Positions 12,001 to 23,626 are shown, numbered from the stretch's first letter. The stretch is DNA of 64,000 nt from Myotis daubentonii (GCF_963259705.1 NC_081842.1:40017796-40081795); one strand, 5' to 3'. Notes: generated by a model from the sequence alone, not told the origin. Program-made: numbers and translations.

Positions 12001-13460
12001 AAGCATGATGAGAAAGGTAGAATAAGGTAAAAGGAAAAAATAAAGTGAAGAATACTCTAACAGCTACTATTACATCTTTCAACATTGAGAGCAGATGGTG
12101 AAAACAAGTTCATAGATTTCTTCCTAATCCTTTAAATTTCCTTATACATGGCCAAATGATGTTTTATGCAGAACATAATAGGTTACTTATTAACTAAAGT
12201 AAAACTTTTGGGTATATTTGGTACTTAAGAATTTACTTGCAAAAGAAATTACCCTGCTAAAATTATTTTCTGCTTCCTTAGAAAAATGTACAAAACACTC
12301 CAAAATTCTGAATGAATTAAGTGATAAATAGGGCAACAGTTAGCTTCCTGTCCAGAACTTGAAAATAAAATTTCTCTCTGACAATTAAACAATAAAAACA
12401 ACACATAGTGAAATAAATAAAAATATGTAGAATCTTCAAGAAACAGATTGCTAGCTGTAATAACAAAACTAAGCAATGCATCCATTTAGGGAAGAAATAA
12501 GTTAGTGTTGTAGAAGCAAACCCAGGTAGGCTCAACCTAAGCATTTCTCAAGGAGAAGGACACCCAGTGAGGATGAACATCTCATCTTCCTGGGACTGTA
12601 TATCCCTACTAGTGAGAAGCATGAATAAAGCTATTAAAATCTGATGCAATTAAAATTCAAATTAAACTCCTTTTCCTTTGATTACAGATACTTTACTAGA
12701 TCACATGTTTAAAATTTGGCTTCTAAAGGAGGTTCTATTTTTAGTCTGTTCCATACTCATCTCTTCTTCTAAATAGAACTCCACATTCCCCAAACCATTC
12801 TTCTTCATCAGGGAACTGCTCCTTCTCTTATACCAGCAATATAATAGAGTACCTGCCATGTTCTTAAAAACTCAGCCCCTAGTCAGAGTATAAAACAATG
12901 GAAGTCAGAGCCAATGAATGGAGAAAAACAGAGTCCTAACGACATCATTTGAGCCCCTGGGCTAACCCATACATGAAAGCTAGCCATACTTCTCGACTGT
13001 TCATGTACATGAAGTATTAATTTCACATTTTGCTTATGCCAGTTTGAGGCTCATTTTTTGGAACTTGCAACCTAGATTCCTGATACTACACATCATTACA
13101 TAATGTATAGGGGCTACACCCCATCTCAAAATTACCCATGAATTTAAATCTCTATATACAATGAGTTGTTACTGGTATTATAAAAAATTAACTGAAACAC
13201 CAAAACCACAATACCAACATAGGACTCCAGTTAATAAAGCTATCAAGTCTGACCTTCAAGTCCATTAAAATATATAAATAGCCAACTGAAAAGAACACAT
13301 TCTTCTCAAATTATGGTCTATTTTTTAGTTGCAAAGTAGAAATAGAAAATGTTTTTACCTTTTTCATTTGCCAAGTTAGAGAAAATGGGAGTAACTTAAT
13401 TTTTTTAAATCTCTTCATATAGTGACTACTGATGTTTGGTTTCCATAAAATATTTCTATT
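12001..13460. other. Non-coding stretch, nothing recognised
   Basis: AT-rich sequence without convincing genes or repeat families. Confidence 0.35.
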
Positions 13461-14582
13461 AGAAATTCTTGATGGAGAAACAAGGATGGCGGCATAGGTA
13501 AACACCAGAAATTGCTGCCTCCCACAACAACTTCAAAAATACAACGAAAAGGCAAAACGGACATCATCCAGAACTACAGGAAGGCTGGCTGAGTAGAAAT
13601 TCTACAATTAGAGGGAAAGAAAAAAGCACACTGAAACCCAGAGGAGCTGTGGAAGTAAAGTGCAGAGTGCAGAGGTACGGAGGCTCGAGTGCGCGCGGAA
13701 AGGGGCTGGCACCTGAGGACGCGGCTATCTTTTTGAATCGGGAGTCACAAGCTCCCGACTGCTCTGAACTCCAGTTCCGGGAAGTCTCTGAGGGCCCAGA
13801 ACTCATATGGGGAGAAACTGAACTTTCTGGCAGCGGGCAGAACTCAGAACTTGAGGGCGGCTTTCCCTCAGAGGTGCTTACAGCAATTACTGGGACACTG
13901 AGACGCGGGGCCCCTTAGGGCAGGGCTGAGGAGCAACCATAGCTGCTTGCTCCACCCTTTGATTCCCTGAGACCCCGCCCGACCCAGGCTGTGGCAGAGG
14001 CTTTTGCAGATGAATGCCCTGGCCCTTTGCAACCTGAAAATTACCTAACAAATTGCAGCTGGGCCAAACAGACCCAGAACTTCCAAGAGAAGGCCCAAGG
14101 CCCCACAGCAGCTTGCATTACTTTGCAGCTGGGCCTCATCAGGGCACCTCCAAACTCCAAAAGAGGAAGGGGAATCTGCAGTTCTCTTCATAGCTCCTGC
14201 TGGGTAACCTCAGGCAGCGGCTAAATTAGCACCTCCTTAGATCCAAGAGCCAGTGTACCCAGTGGTCAGAGTGGGACCATCCAGATCACAAATCCTCAGA
14301 TCCATAAGTGACACACTCAGGGGGCAGACTCAATGAGCACCAAAGCCCCACTGAAGTAAGTCTTGCCCCAGAAGGGTGTCTTCAGCACAGAAGTTCTCCC
14401 ACTACAGACACAGCTGATTCTCACAGCCAATTGGCCTGGAGGTCAATTCCTCCCAGTGATCCTACAACAATCAAGGCATAACTACAACAAGACTGTGCAC
14501 AAGGCCCACAAGGGGGTGCACCAAGAGTGTCCACCTCAGGTAACTGGGGAGGCTGAGCCACTGGGCCCTACAGGACACCTAG

Positions 14583-15402
14583 TGCCGGGGTCCAACCCAG
14601 CAGGTCCAAGGGTCCCCAAAGGCGTAGACGGAGTCGGCGAGGAAGGAATGACACGGAGACAGCGTTCAGTTGATCAGCAGCCTAGCCAGGATCTCCAGCC
14701 AAGTTCTGGTCTCGATCTCCAGAGAGGTTCTGCTTAGGATCTCCAGCCAGGTTCTGTGTCCATGTTCTCTTGCTAAGTTCTCCAGGTTCTCCAGCCAGGT
14801 TCTGTCCAGGTTCTCCAGCCAGGTTCAGTCACCAGGTTCTAGTCAGGTTCTCTTGGCAATTTCTGTAGTCAGGTTCAGTCCAGGATCTTTTGCCATGTTC
14901 TCTCGCTAGGTTCTGTCTCTAGGTTCTGAGGCCAGTTTCTGTCCAGGATCTTTTGCCATGTTCTCTCCAGAGAAGTTCTTCTGTCTCTAGAGAACGTTCT
15001 GTGTAGGTTCTGTGCCTAGGTTCTGTCTCTCTTGGTTCTTACTTCTAAGTTCTGTCTCTTTCTGTCTTGTTACATCTGTATTTATACCAGTTGATTCAAT
15101 CCTATCAATCTCTATTACAAAGGTTAGGGTGTTTCTTATCTCCATTCCAGGGAGTAAAGATTATGTACCTTAAGCATGATTGTTCATAGTTAAAGTGATT
15201 AATTACCTGCCTGGCACTTAGTTGAGGGGTTTTATTCCCTCCCTAACTTCAGGGGAAAATCCCTACCTGGGGATTCAACCTTTCTCGGAGAGGTGACCTT
15301 GGTTAAAACACATAGTGCCAAGAAGGTGAGCAAACATATTAAGAACCGTATGCCATATATGCCAGGTCCCTTGAAACAGCAAGGATGGACCGGCTCCCGG
15401 CA
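14583..15402 (-). mobile_element. Solo LTR, ERV2/beta-retrovirus type, inside HAL1 5' UTR
   Basis: 820 bp with short inverted termini (TGCCGGG...CCCGGCA) and a perfect 6-bp TSD, ACCTAG, at 14577-14582 and 15403-15408. Six-base TSDs are typical of class II (ERVK-like) elements. On the minus strand a TATA-like GGTATAAATACAG lies at about 15080-15092, followed by a long R/U5 filled with degenerate AGAACCTGG-type tandem units. No internal retroviral genes remain, so this is a recombined solo LTR. It is younger than the HAL1 copy it entered. Confidence 0.85.
14690..15050. repeat. Degenerate minisatellite within the LTR
   Basis: Irregular tandem units built on 'ggttctccagcca' and 'aggttctgtc', with longer repeats of 'caggatcttttgccatgttc' at about 14880 and 14945. 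They lie in the R/U5 part of the LTR downstream of its TATA-like box. Repeat expansion explains the unusual LTR length. Confidence 0.85.
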
Positions 15403-15447
15403 ACCTAGCACACAAAACCACTCTACCAACACAGGGAAGCATAAAAA

Positions 15448-16293
15448 ATGCGGAGACAAAGAAACAGGTCACAAATAACAGAAATGGGGGAAAGCAAATG
15501 ACTGGATATAGAGTTCAAAATCACGTTTATAAGGTTTTTCAAGAATTTTATGGAAACCGCCGATAAATTTAGTGAGACCCTGGAGGATATGAAAAAAGAC
15601 CAACTAGAAATTAAGCATACACTGACTGAAATAAAGAATAATATACAGAGATCCAACAGCAGACAAGAAGATCCCAAGAATCAAGTCAAAGATTTGAAAT
15701 ACAAAGAAACAAAAAATATCCAACCAAAAAAGAAAAAAGAAAAAAGAATCCAAAAATATGAAGATAGTGTAAGGAGCCTCTGGGAAAACTTCAAGCGTAC
15801 CAACATCAGAATTATAGGTGTACCAGAAGAAGAGAGAGGGCAAGATATTGAAAACCTATTTGAAGAAATAATGACAGAAAACTTCCCCTACCTGGTGAAA
15901 GAAATAGACTTACAAGTCCAGGAAGCGCAGAGAACCCCAAACAAAAGGAATCCAAAGAGGACCACACCAAGACACATCATAATTAAAATGCCAAGAGCAA
16001 AAGACAAAGAAAGAATCTTAAGAGCAGCAAGAGAAAGAAACTCAGTTACCTACAAGGGAGTACCCATACGACTGTCAGCTGATTTCTCAACAGAAACCAT
16101 GCAGGCCAGAAGAGAGTGGCAAGAAATATTCAAAGTGATGAATAGCAAGAACCTACAACCAAGATTACTTTATCCAGCAAAACTATCATTCAGAATAGAA
16201 GGTCAGATAAAGAGCTTCACAGATAAGGAAAAGCTAAAGGAGTTCATCACCACCAAACCAGCATTATATGAAATGCTGAAAGGTATTCTTTAA
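15448..16293 (+). pseudogene. HAL1/L1 ORF1 protein, one in-frame stop
   Basis: ORF1p is an L1 RNA-binding nucleic-acid chaperone: coiled coil, RRM and C-terminal domain. The frame begins with ATG at 15448 (MRRQRNR), matching the intact copy at 52820, but a TGA at 15499-15501 stops it at codon 18. Beyond the stop the same frame stays open to 16293. An internal Met at 15550 leaves 247 codons containing the RRM ([30 protein letters not shown]) and the C-terminal domain ([23 protein letters not shown]). There is no frameshift. The N-terminal 34 residues are lost if translation starts at the internal Met. Confidence 0.85.
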
Positions 16294-16707
16294 GAAGAGG
16301 AAGAAGAAAAAGAAGAAGAAAAAGGAACTCTTACCATTTGCCACAGCATGGATGGAACTGGAGAGCTTTATGCTAAGTGAAATAAGCCAGTCAGAGAAGG
16401 ATAAATACCATATGATCTCACTCATTTGTGGAATATAATGAACAACATAAACTGATGAACAAGGACTGATCCAGAGATGGAGAGGCATTGATTGGACTGT
16501 CGGGCCTTGGAGGGAAGGAAGGGGAGGGTGGGGGTAAGGGGGAAAGATCAACCAAAGGACTTATATGCAAGCATATAGGCCTAACCAATGGACACGGACA
16601 ACGGGGGGGTGAGGGCATGAGCGGGGGTGGGGGGGGTAACGTGGGGATAAGGACACATATGTAATATCTTAATCAATAAAAAATATATTAAAAAAAGAAA
16701 TTCTTGA

Positions 16708-17985
16708 AGTTGACTATTAGCTTATTGATCTGTAAATCAAGATGAATGGAAAATCTCAGTGTGAAATTATCCAGAATGGCTAAGAGATCACAAGTATGAC
16801 CCCCAAAATACCTCTCAGGCAATTAGAAATGCAAACATTTCAGAAAGTCAAGAACACTGCAGCTCTCTCCCCCAATGGAGATTCCTTTTTTCCCCTCCTT
16901 TGTTTTAAGAAAAGTGTTCCAATGTCTCATTACTGAGTTACTAAAGCATTACTAAATGCAAGTCAGAGACAGGGTATATGATCTCCAAAAGTGAAATAAA
17001 ATAAACTAAATGAAATTTAGTTCAATTATGCATTAAAATGTGCTTATGAAGGCACAGCTCAAAAACAAAATAAAATTATGTATGGAATTGAGTTATGTTA
17101 CTGCTTTGATGTTAAAACAAAAATGTCTCATAGAGTTCACATGTAGAGAGTTGTTAGTGAATACAGTAAAAGAATACAAGCTTGATTATTTTTGACAATG
17201 ATTATATGTTAAATTTTTATGGAAAGTTTTGTCCAATGGCAATTACTTGTTTTCCTCTTTCCTACTTTAGTTTGACAACTTAAATCAATGACTACATAAA
17301 TTTGATGACTTTTTTGAGGTCACATATCATGATTTCAAATCAATATTCTGTAAACATTAGAGAACAGAAATTCTATCTATACCTCTACACAATCCTGCAC
17401 ATGATAAAAAATTATAATAAATAATGGGGTCATCCTTTAAGTTTACACCATATACCATCCAACCTCATTACAGTAGGTACAGAAGGAATTTGGAAATAAT
17501 GTGCCTACATAATCTTTCTCAGTCAAGGTATTAGGGGACATAACATTTTAACAGTATCATGACAGATCATCAAGCAAAGATAATGGATAAGTATATTCTA
17601 AACAGCACAGCCACACAAAGAAAGAATTAATAATAACCAGTTATCACTGATTAAACACTTTATCTATATTGACTTACTTAATCCTTGCAAATGCTAAATG
17701 GTAGTCTCATCTCACCAGATAAGTGTAATCCTTCCCCATAACAGCCATTGACTGTGCAATTTAAAGTCCTGCCTTGGAAAAATGACTATACATTACATAA
17801 CATAAACCTTTTAGGAGGCTCACAAATAGTTAAAACTATGAACGAATGCCAAAGTTGATAATACCGATAACATCCCTCGTCTCAAATGACTCTAGTATTC
17901 CAATAGCTCATCATTTCTACATGACTGCCTCAGTTCTCTTTCAATGCCATGAGGAAGGGAAAGTAAAAAGTGGTAATTCTAGCTT

Positions 17986-18029
<44 letters not shown>

Positions 18030-18300
18030 CATAATGTATGTATAACTATACCTCACAGATAATATTCAACAACAAGCTGATTGATTTGCTGTATTATTAG
18101 GGAAACATGACCAGTACCAATCAGGATAGCGCCCTCTTGAGGCAGGAATTTCTTTTATTTTATAATTTCATTGGCCTTGTAAATTAAGATGCTTTTGCCT
18201 CAAGCACAGTACGAGGGATATTAGATATTAAGTTTTTATTCATCATTTAAGGGGATAATAGTGAAACAAATATTATCAGTTGAACCCTTCTTTCCAAATA
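16708..18300. other. Mostly unique non-coding; weak MIR trace
   Basis: No gene seen. A faint reverse MIR-like patch lies at about 17640-17770 (tattgacttacttaatcctt, then tctcatctcaccagataag). A CTCF-like core at 18129-18142 is described among the findings. Confidence 0.35.
17989..18027. repeat. (GT)n microsatellite
   Basis: A pure GT dinucleotide run of about 38 bp. Confidence 0.98.
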
Positions 18301-19426
18301 ATCTTTTATGTGGAGACCTTGTTGATATGGGATTGGGCCAGAACCCCATTCACCTGGCCTGCTCTCAAAGCAGCCACTAGGGGAACTTTGGAGAGCAGTT
18401 AGAAATGATCGGTTAAGCCACTTTAAACTGTGAAAACAAAGGTCAGAGATTGTAAAAACCCAGCCCCATGGGCCAAATCTCCCCTATACATGTGTTTTGT
18501 TCGACTCACACTGTTTTTGTGTGTTTTTTCTTTGTTGTCAGCATTTAAAAATTGAAGTCTTTTCATACAATTTCTGGATTCCTAGCTTTAATTTAAAAAT
18601 CCGATGATCTGGTTATACTGAGCCCCCATTTCCACATGTAAATGACTAGTTAGATCTTTGTGGCAGTGACTCCTTCACCTATGCTGTGTGCCACACTTCC
18701 TATCACCACCTTTCATGTTATAATTCATAGCCCTAAATTATGATTCCTACATGGCGCTTGTAGAAGTTGACTTTGTAAACACGACCAAATTTCTAATAAA
18801 AGTTATGCTACCAACAAGCTGACTGACGTTAAACAAGTCATTAAATGTCTTAGGGACTCAATGACTTCACCTGACATTGAAAAGAGAGCATAAGGCACAT
18901 GACAACTTTATCTCTAAGAGTCCTTCTAATTCTAATATTTAAATGGTTACATGACAAGATAGCAACAGAAAGCAAACTTATCCACGAACTTTTGCAAAAT
19001 TTGGTTAAAAGCCTTGACCAGAGAGAGATGGTGGCAAGATAATCAAGGAGCAGTAGTTTGCTAAACTAAATGAGGAAAATCAAAACAGACATGGAATAAA
19101 TGGAGCAAAAATATCATAAAGGATGTGTTTGAGCTACATGGCTAAAATATGAGATAGTGGGGATCAAAAGCCCCAGGCGGCACCTGAGGTGAGACCCTTT
19201 GACTAACCTGGGACCCCAGCTTTTGAACTATGGACCAAACCTACCAACTGTAAAATATGCTATTATATTTGTAATATGAAAGAAGTTTTTTTCCAATTTT
19301 AGTTAAAAGATAGGTTTTTCTATATAAAATGGGATCTTAACTAAATTAGTAAGATTTTAAAATCTTATTTTATAAAATATATTTTAACTCAAATGACTTC
19401 TGAGTTACTATTTGCTTTCTTACATA
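18300..19426. other. Non-coding, unassigned old repeat possible
   Basis: The block at about 18310-18640 has the texture of an ancient transposon but I cannot assign it. No gene is visible. Confidence 0.3.
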
Positions 19427-20019
19427 CTAGTGGCCCAGTGCACAAATTTGTGCACATGGAAAGGAAATTAATTAGAAGGTGGCCAGCAGGGCGGGCCTGG
19501 GCAAGACGGGACAGACATGCCCTGGAGCCAACCTCCCTCGGTCCTTCCCTCCCCAGCCGGACACACCTGAGGTGGTGCCATGGTTTGAAAGGAGTCTGCG
19601 GAGTGAGCGGGGGTCCTTTTGGCAGGTGGAGTCCCTCAGCCTGGCCTGTGGGGAACGGGCCGAAACCAACTCTCCGACATCTCCCGAGGGGTCCCGGAAT
19701 GTGAGAGGGCACTCTGTAAAGTTGCTGTCGCACAGGGTGTGGAACACAAATGCAAGTGTGCAGTAAACCAGATTCGGGGCTGACAGTGCCCCAGCAACAA
19801 CATAACTCATGGCCAAAGGTGGAATCACGCAGCCCTGTGAGGAATTGGGCTCCCTGCTCTTTGGTTTCAGGGTATGTCATCCGAGAACCACCGCTGTCAA
19901 GTCACTGCAGCTCAGCAGTTCCTGTGTTGAGCGTCTGCCCCCGGTGGTCAATGTGCATCATAGCAACCAGTCAGACGGAGGGAGGGACACTTAGCATATT
20001 AGCCTTTTATATATATAGA
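19427..20019 (-). mobile_element. Helitron (HeliBat type), downstream member of a tandem pair
   Basis: On the minus strand it starts TCTATATATATAAAAGGC and ends with the hairpin GTGCACAAATTTGTGCAC followed by GGGCCACTAG, then T. About 593 bp. The interior is GC-rich. A CTCF-like block with one base missing (CTGCCCCCGGTGG) lies at 19935-19947 near its 5' end. The 5' terminus touches the 3' CTAG of the next Helitron with no base between. No coding capacity is recognised. Confidence 0.92.
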
Positions 20020-20594
20020 CTAGAGGCCTGTTGCACAAAAAGATTCGTGCAATAGGCTTTCCCTTCCCCTGGCTGCCGGCACCAGTTTTCCTCCAGCACC
20101 CGTGACCCAGGCCTTCGCTCCAGCCGGAGCCACCTTCAAGCCTTCGCTGCCCCGCCAGGCCGCCCCAGACCAGGTCTCACACGGGGCGCCCAGGCGGGCC
20201 AGCCGATCGCTGCTGCACCGCTCGGCCGCCCCGGGTCAGGTCGCACACGGGATGCCCGGATGGCAGCCAGGCGGGCCGGCCAATCGCTGCTGCACCACTC
20301 GGCTGCCCCGGGTTGGGTCACACACGGGACGCCCGCCACCCCAGGTCGCAGATAGCAGGCCCGGATGGTGGCAGAGCAGGCGGGATGGCGCTGTCCTGCC
20401 CCACTGCCCTGGGTGGCAAATAGCAGGCCCAGATGGTGCCGGGGCAGGAGGGATGGCACTGTCCCGCCCTGCCTGCAGTATGCAAAATAGCCGTCATCTT
20501 TGTTGGCAGTTAATTTGCATATCATGCTTATTAGCCCATGGGAGGGGTAGTGAAGGTACGGTCAATTACCATGTTTGTCTATTATTAGATAAGA
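20020..20594 (-). mobile_element. Helitron (HeliBat type), upstream member of a tandem pair
   Basis: On the minus strand it starts TCTTATCTAATAATAGAC with A immediately before it (plus-strand T at 20595), and ends in a decayed hairpin then GGCCTCTAG at 20020. Interior features are a 'ggcagttaatttgcatatca' block near the 5' end and three to four diverged GC-rich tandem units of about 60 bp (gcccgg/ccaggtcgcacacggg type). The long open frames across it reflect GC richness, not a gene. Confidence 0.9.
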
Positions 20595-22429
20595 TGGCCA
20601 CTTTAATGCTTTTTCCCAGTGCCAGTAGATCTAGTCCCCACTTGCCCAGTGGCAAGCCTTAGATCCTTTCTGGTATATGTTGGATATTCCGAAGCAGATG
20701 GGGAATATCTCATAGAATTTGAAGCTTCCTAGCTCTGCTGCCTTTATGCTCTGGCTTTTAACATTCCTTTTAGTAAACTCTGAGTGGCAAAGAATCCACA
20801 TGGTGGGAATAATCTTTGACATCACTGAGGTGTCTATTTTCTCAACATCTGGTACCAGGCACACCATCCTGCCTGCCTCCAAGTTTCTGGCATAAACACC
20901 ACCTGAAACTCTATTCTGATCACCAATGCATTGATGTTAACCCAATCTTGACTGCCAGTGCTCACCTAGAGATAACTGATTTCTACTTTTCCATCTCTTC
21001 ACACATGAAGGCAGAAGGAACACTTGGGCTCATAGTGATAAAGAGCTTTCAACTTGACCACAGAGCCATCTCTTTTCCAGTCATAAGCAACCAAGACAGA
21101 CTGAGCAGGAATAAATTTGAGTCTTACATGTGTATCCTACACTTAATTCTTCCTCCCCATTGCAACAGACACCTTCATTTGTTGAGATGATTCTTTTCTC
21201 TCAGGAGCCTTTTTATCTCTTATCTCTCTGGTTTTCTTCAAGAATTTCTATGGAGCAAGCCACTTCCTATTCTTTACAAATGTCACAAATGTCAGTAAGA
21301 GTCTGACCCTAGATCTCAGTCAAATTGGGGGATGGAGTTAGAAATAAAGGGAGACTAGGAGGAAAGTGTTTCATACCTCCACATACTCAGTCCTGATCTT
21401 GCTAGCCCACATTTAAATGGTTCTTGTCAGCATTTTGTATGCAAATATTTCCTCAAATATTGAGAATGCTTTTCTCAAAGTCTGAGATAAATCTTAATGT
21501 TATTTGGCAAAAATATGAAGGTAGAATATGAGCCAAGTAAACACTGTGTCAGGGCCCAGAGCAGACCACCCCAAGTATCTCACAATGGCATATTGATTAG
21601 TTTGAATCAAAATTACTTAAGAAACTGTCAATGCAAGAACACGCTGATGTGTGTGTATGTGTGTGTGTGCGCGCGCGCCCGTGTGTGTGTCTGAAAGGTT
21701 GAAAGGGGGATAAATCTCCCCTGTGGAAGGTGCCCTCCCTGCACATGAAGACACCTTATTACTGGTGTTAAGGAATACAGGGCCAAAGAGTCTATATAAA
21801 CAAACATTGTGACCTTTCTATTAATTTACTACCCAAGCCCAAACATTTTTAGATTCTTCACTAATGAATACCCAAACCTTAATTAGATTACTTGATAATG
21901 AGCACTAACTTTTTTTGTCCTGTCAATACATTTCACAAATGTATTATTTCTTTGTCTAAGAAGTATCAAATGCTAGCTAGTTCATCATTTCTCAGAGCAT
22001 CATTTATGATTCTCCCATGCGCACATATTAAGTTGTTTTTTTCTACTGTTAATCTGGTCTTGTGATAATTTTATAATTAGGCCAGCTAACAGAATTTAGG
22101 AAGGATGACGGGGATTCTCCTCCTTCCCAACAACAGACTTTGAAAAGTTCATATGAACCATTAAATCTTCTGCAAATTAACATGCTAAACTTTAAAATGC
22201 AATCATTAGTCTTCAATGGTACATGGTTAAACACTGAAAGAAACTTGGTTTTACAAGGCCAACTTCTTCATTTAGAAATGGAACCTATGGAGGCAAAATG
22301 ACTTAGAAAGTCAGCAGGCTTGAGCTCATACTCAGACCTCCTGATGACTAGTTTGGTTCTCTTTCCTTTACACCCATTACCTTGTAAGGATAGTGTTGGG
22401 GTTAAAGAATTTTGCCACAATGACCCATT
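20595..22429. other. Non-coding stretch, nothing recognised
   Basis: No supported gene or repeat except the (GT)/(GC) run noted separately. Confidence 0.35.
21648..21691. repeat. (GT)n/(GC)n microsatellite
   Basis: A GT run interrupted by GCGCGCGCGC. The alternating purine-pyrimidine tract is Z-DNA prone. Confidence 0.95.
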
Positions 22430-22490
22430 CATTCAATCAGCGGGTATTTATTGAGCTGCTACTGTGTTTCAGATGATGTACAAGAAAAGG
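22430..22490 (-). repeat. L2 fossil
   Basis: Short reverse L2 3' end: 'tcattcaatcagcgggtatt', 'tattgagctgctactgtg'. Confidence 0.5.
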
Positions 22491-22805
22491 TGATCCACCA
22501 GGAGTAGAAATCTAAGTTCAAACCTCAGGTCTTCCAAACCTTATGTGTGATCGTATGCAAGTAGTATATATACCTAAATCTCAGCACTCTTGTCCTAAAA
22601 TGAGTGTTACAGTTAAATCATCTATAAGGTCTATTTCGGTTCTCAGCTTTTATAATTCAAGTAAGTAGCTAAACATATGTTAAACAAAAAACCCTCATGA
22701 AGGAAGACCTAAAGTTTCATAGATACCTCACCTGAAACCAAATGTAAGATGTTCACTTGCAGATTTAGGCCACTGGATTACTTCTGATGAGTACTTTAAA
22801 AACAG

Positions 22806-22833
22806 AAAGGAAGGAAGGAAGGGAGGGAGGGAG

Positions 22834-22889
<56 letters not shown>
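22806..22889. repeat. Purine microsatellite (GGAA)n(GA)n
   Basis: GGAA/GGGA units followed by about 50 bp of GA repeats. Confidence 0.97.
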
Positions 22890-22892
<3 letters not shown>

Positions 22893-22950
22893 CAAGACTG
22901 ATAAATTACCACCTGTCACTACATTCAAACAAATAAAACCACTAACTTAA

Positions 22951-23622
22951 CCCTTTGTGGTCGTATTAAATTTGGAGATGGGTGTCATACTGGTCGGAAT
23001 TAATTTCCATTGAAAGAGCAGTGATACATACCATGCAAGATTATGAAGGATAAACAAGATTTATTAATTCTTTTTTGGAACTACGTCACTACTAGTAGAA
23101 TCACTACAAACGTTATCACTTTCTACATCAGAGTCAGTATTCAAGGTGCCAAAATAAAACTCTTCATTGTTACTTTCAGATTCGCAGTACACTTCTTTCG
23201 GTAACTTTCTTTTTGCCATTTTGGAGTATTATTTTGAAATATCTTAACAAGCAAGAATGCCTAATTACAGTTAAACGTAACTTGTAAAGCTTTATTTGAA
23301 ATTCTGCAAAGTATCTCCGAAGCTTGTCGATTTCTTCACTCTCAAAAGGCGACTGACTCGCCACGGTGTTTTGCATGGTGAGTGTGGAACGACCGCGTTT
23401 GTTTATATTGAGTTTCGGTATCTCCGATTTGTCGCAGCAATGTTTTGGTTCGTGACAAGGTCGCTTAGACACTTAAGAGCTTTCAGAGAAATTATGAACT
23501 GATACATGAATAAGTAGAGTTAAGATTCGTACGGTTCCTTGCTGTGGTGGCTGGGAGCAGACATACGACCGGAACGGTAAAAAAGCTTTGGTGGCTGAGA
23601 GTAGACAAACAACCACAAAGGG
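22951..23622 (-). mobile_element. Non-autonomous piggyBac element
   Basis: 672 bp flanked by TTAA on both sides (22947-22950 and 23623-23626), the obligate piggyBac target duplication. The terminal inverted repeats are CCCTTTGTGG at both ends, extending imperfectly to about 14 bp. On the right side a sub-terminal block (gtggctgggagcagacatac / gtggctgagagtagacaaac) is repeated. The interior holds a transposase N-terminal remnant on the minus strand. The catalytic DDD core is absent, so this is an internally deleted derivative. Confidence 0.9.
23064..23219 (-). pseudogene. piggyBac transposase N-terminal remnant
   Basis: A 51-codon frame begins MAKRKLPKEVYCESESNN and is followed by an acidic Asp/Ser/Glu-rich stretch (TDSDVESDNVCSDSTSSD), ending in tandem TAA codons. 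A short basic start followed by an acidic, serine-rich N-terminus is usual for piggyBac transposases. The start is chosen because the composition changes exactly there. The catalytic domain and C-terminal zinc finger are missing, deleted together with the middle of the element. A 98-codon frame further upstream on the same strand (23176-23472) has no clear piggyBac match and I do not call it. Confidence 0.55.
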
Positions 23623-23626
23623 TTAA

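Larger units (their letters stand above)
13473..16695 (+). mobile_element. Complete ORF1-only L1 (HAL1-like) with L1-type 3' end
   Basis: The element is bounded by a perfect 12-bp TSD, AGAAATTCTTGA, at 13461-13472 and 16696-16707. The 5' end is a GC-rich L1 5' UTR with the hallmark 'ggatggcggcatag'. ORF1 spans 15448-16293. After a GAA/GAAA-rich join at about 16296-16326, the sequence is only the last part of L1 ORF2 (gccacagcatggatggaact...), then a G-rich L1 3' UTR and an A-rich end after AATAAA-like signals. Endonuclease and RT are absent. An ERV2-type LTR (14583-15402) later entered the 5' UTR, so without that LTR and its extra TSD copy the element is about 2.4 kb. It could only have moved with L1 ORF2 protein in trans. 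Confidence 0.88.

Noticed and set aside
20102..20662. 186-codon open frame on the plus strand
   Set aside because: It runs across the GC-rich interior and 5' end of a Helitron. The composition (Pro/Ala/Gly/Arg) follows the tandem units and there is no domain.
23176..23502. Frames of 98 and 68 codons within the piggyBac element
   Set aside because: Overlapping opposite-strand frames without a piggyBac motif. Only the short acidic N-terminal frame just beyond looks transposase-like.
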